DNA of 13,404 nucleotides from Candidatus Nanopelagicaceae bacterium. Its GTDB lineage: Bacteria > Actinomycetota > Actinomycetes > Nanopelagicales > Nanopelagicaceae. Positions 12,516-13,404 of this stretch are shown here, one piece after another. The first letter of the stretch is position 1; each line of letters starts with the position of its first letter. The notes under the pieces are model-generated. The model worked only from the letters and a program-made list of their open reading frames with translations. It was not told where the DNA came from and searched no databases. The position numbers were made by a program, and so were the translations under genes. The stretch covers positions 1 through 13,404 of the forward strand of contig CANLHC010000014.1 of assembly GCA_947490625.1 (NCBI GenBank). Direction: 5' to 3'.

Positions 12516-13404
12516 GTGGCTGTATTTAGTGCGCTCAAAAACAAGGCGAAGAAGTCTGCAGTGAAGAAAGTTGCTGCCAAGAAGGCCCCTGCCAAGAAAG
12601 CGGTAGCTAAAAAGGCGCCTGCGAAAAAGACGCCTGCCAAGAAGGCTCCGGCTAAGAAAGTTGCAGCGAAGAAAGCCCCTGCCAAAATTGAGTTGAAGAA
12701 AGTTCTTGACGCTAAAGATGTCCAATTGCTCTCTGATGCAAAAAATGCGGTCTCGCGTCAGAAGGAAGTACTCACCGAACTTGAGTCACGTGGGGTAACA
12801 ACTCTCGGCCGAATTCCAAAGAAGGCTGATAAGGATTTAGTAGATGAAGCGCGCGCACTCGCGATCACAGTTCCACAATTTGTTGAAACACTTCGCAAGA
12901 AAGGGCTTGGATCACCTAGTCGAATCTTGAAAAAAGCGGAATGGGATCTGATTAAGCCCAAGCAAGTTGCTGCGCCAGTTGCAGCCGGAAAGACAGTTGT
13001 TACCAATATTGATGGTGAAGAAGTTGAGCTAGAAGAGGTCGAACTCGAAGATGTCGACAAGCTTGTAGCAGATGTACTGGAAATTGTTGAGGCAGAAGAA
13101 GGCGCTAAGCCATCTGAGGCTCGTGTAGTCAACCTTATTGACGATGTAAAAGTTGAAGATGGTTCCTTTATTCTTCAGGATTCTGATGCAGAAGAAGATG
13201 AGAGCGAAAAGACTGAGCGAGCAAAGCATAAGAAAGACCTTGCAAATGTAAATATCGTGCTCGAGGCAATTAGCGCGAAGAAGTCCAATCATCCATATAT
13301 CGGCAAGGGCAACGTTGATCCTGCAGATGCTAAGGCGCTGACATTCCGCCAGGTGCAACAGCAGCTATCGATGAATAACTTCACCGAAAAGGGCGCTCGA
13401 GTTA
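12516..13404 (+). CDS. Partial gene: Lys/Ala/Pro-tailed protein with acidic middle, possibly a principal sigma factor (unresolved)
   Basis: An open frame runs from GTG 12516 (AAAGGA site at 12505-12510) to the window edge, giving 296 residues with no stop. Residues 8-62 are a histone-H1-like tail of AKKAP-type repeats. Residues 63-148 are mixed helical sequence, with ITVPQFVETLRKKGLG (117-132). Residues 163-230 are strongly acidic, ending SFILQDSDAEEDES (217-230). Residues 236-296 turn basic again, with YIGKGNVDPADAKALTFRQV (261-280). The basic tail and the acidic linker ending FILQDSDAEED recall the N-terminal region of actinobacterial principal sigma factors, which often have a FVLSD-acidic segment. 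However, the DPVKDYLKQIG-type region 1.2 that should follow closely is not present in the visible sequence. Other Lys-rich nucleic-acid-binding proteins are equally possible. The coding call is strong; the identity is not. Confidence 0.75.
   Translation, partial: MAVFSALKNKAKKSAVKKVAAKKAPAKKAVAKKAPAKKTPAKKAPAKKVAAKKAPAKIELKKVLDAKDVQLLSDAKNAVSRQKEVLTELESRGVTTLGRIPKKADKDLVDEARALAITVPQFVETLRKKGLGSPSRILKKAEWDLIKPKQVAAPVAAGKTVVTNIDGEEVELEEVELEDVDKLVADVLEIVEAEEGAKPSEARVVNLIDDVKVEDGSFILQDSDAEEDESEKTERAKHKKDLANVNIVLEAISAKKSNHPYIGKGNVDPADAKALTFRQVQQQLSMNNFTEKGARV
12570..12686 (+). repeat. Degenerate in-frame repeat coding for AKKAP units
   Basis: Imperfect copies of a 15-30-base unit (GCC AAG AAG GCC CCT and variants) encode residues 19-57 of the last gene, with Ala-Lys-Lys-Ala-Pro as the basic unit. 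Codons vary between copies (AAG/AAA, GCC/GCG/GCT), so the repeat is kept at protein level. It forms the basic tail described in the gene entry. Confidence 0.8.

Noticed and set aside
12471..12725. Long minus-strand open frames opposite the Lys-rich repeat
   Set aside because: They are Phe/Leu/Ala-rich mirror translations of the AAG/GCC repeat on the plus strand, with no ribosome-binding site. The plus frame is the coding one.

Overview
The window looks like chromosomal DNA of a free-living member of Actinomycetota with roughly balanced base composition, well below the GC of Streptomyces or Mycobacterium. The evidence is a DUF4192-family gene, a SAM-IV-type riboswitch (a class known from actinobacteria) in front of metX, a corynebacterial-type hmuTUV haem-uptake operon, a leaderless promoter style (TANNNT, six bases, then the start codon) and a Lys/Ala/Pro-rich protein at the right edge. 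Low-GC freshwater actinobacteria (Nanopelagicales, acI type) would fit, but that placement is inference. Coding density is very high: genes are packed head to tail, often overlapping, and no gap exceeds 300 bases. No tRNA, rRNA, CRISPR array, transposase or phage gene was seen.

Layout. Positions 5-2111 (minus) hold a two-gene operon: an FMN-dependent L-lactate/2-hydroxyacid dehydrogenase, then a fumarylacetoacetate-hydrolase-family enzyme most like 2,4-diketo-3-deoxy-L-fuconate/rhamnonate hydrolases. Together they could finish a non-phosphorylative L-fucose/L-rhamnose route, because the hydrolase would release pyruvate and L-lactate and the dehydrogenase would oxidise the lactate. Divergent from them is a DinG-type iron-sulfur helicase (2209-4215), followed by a TetR-type regulator (4285-4872).

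Positions 4879-8914 form the most distinctive region. Two secreted proteins of unknown function (minus strand) share a four-cysteine domain with identical N-terminal spacing. Divergent from them is a complete ABC importer, lipoprotein HmuT, permease HmuU and ATPase HmuV, with overlapping reading frames. An 83-base divergent intergenic region carries two nested palindromes and a leaderless promoter. I read the whole as a haem-acquisition locus in which the two secreted proteins may replace the HtaA-type surface haem binders of corynebacteria.

Positions 8876-11182 hold a Nudix hydrolase, a secreted PKD-domain protein with a Pro/Lys-rich stalk, and a DUF4192 protein. Positions 11204-12451 hold a promoter, the SAM-IV riboswitch and metX (homoserine O-acetyltransferase), a methionine-biosynthesis unit with feedback control by S-adenosylmethionine. 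From 12516 to the edge runs the start of a gene with a histone-H1-like basic tail and an acidic middle. It could be a principal sigma factor, but the diagnostic regions lie outside the window or are absent, so it is left unresolved.
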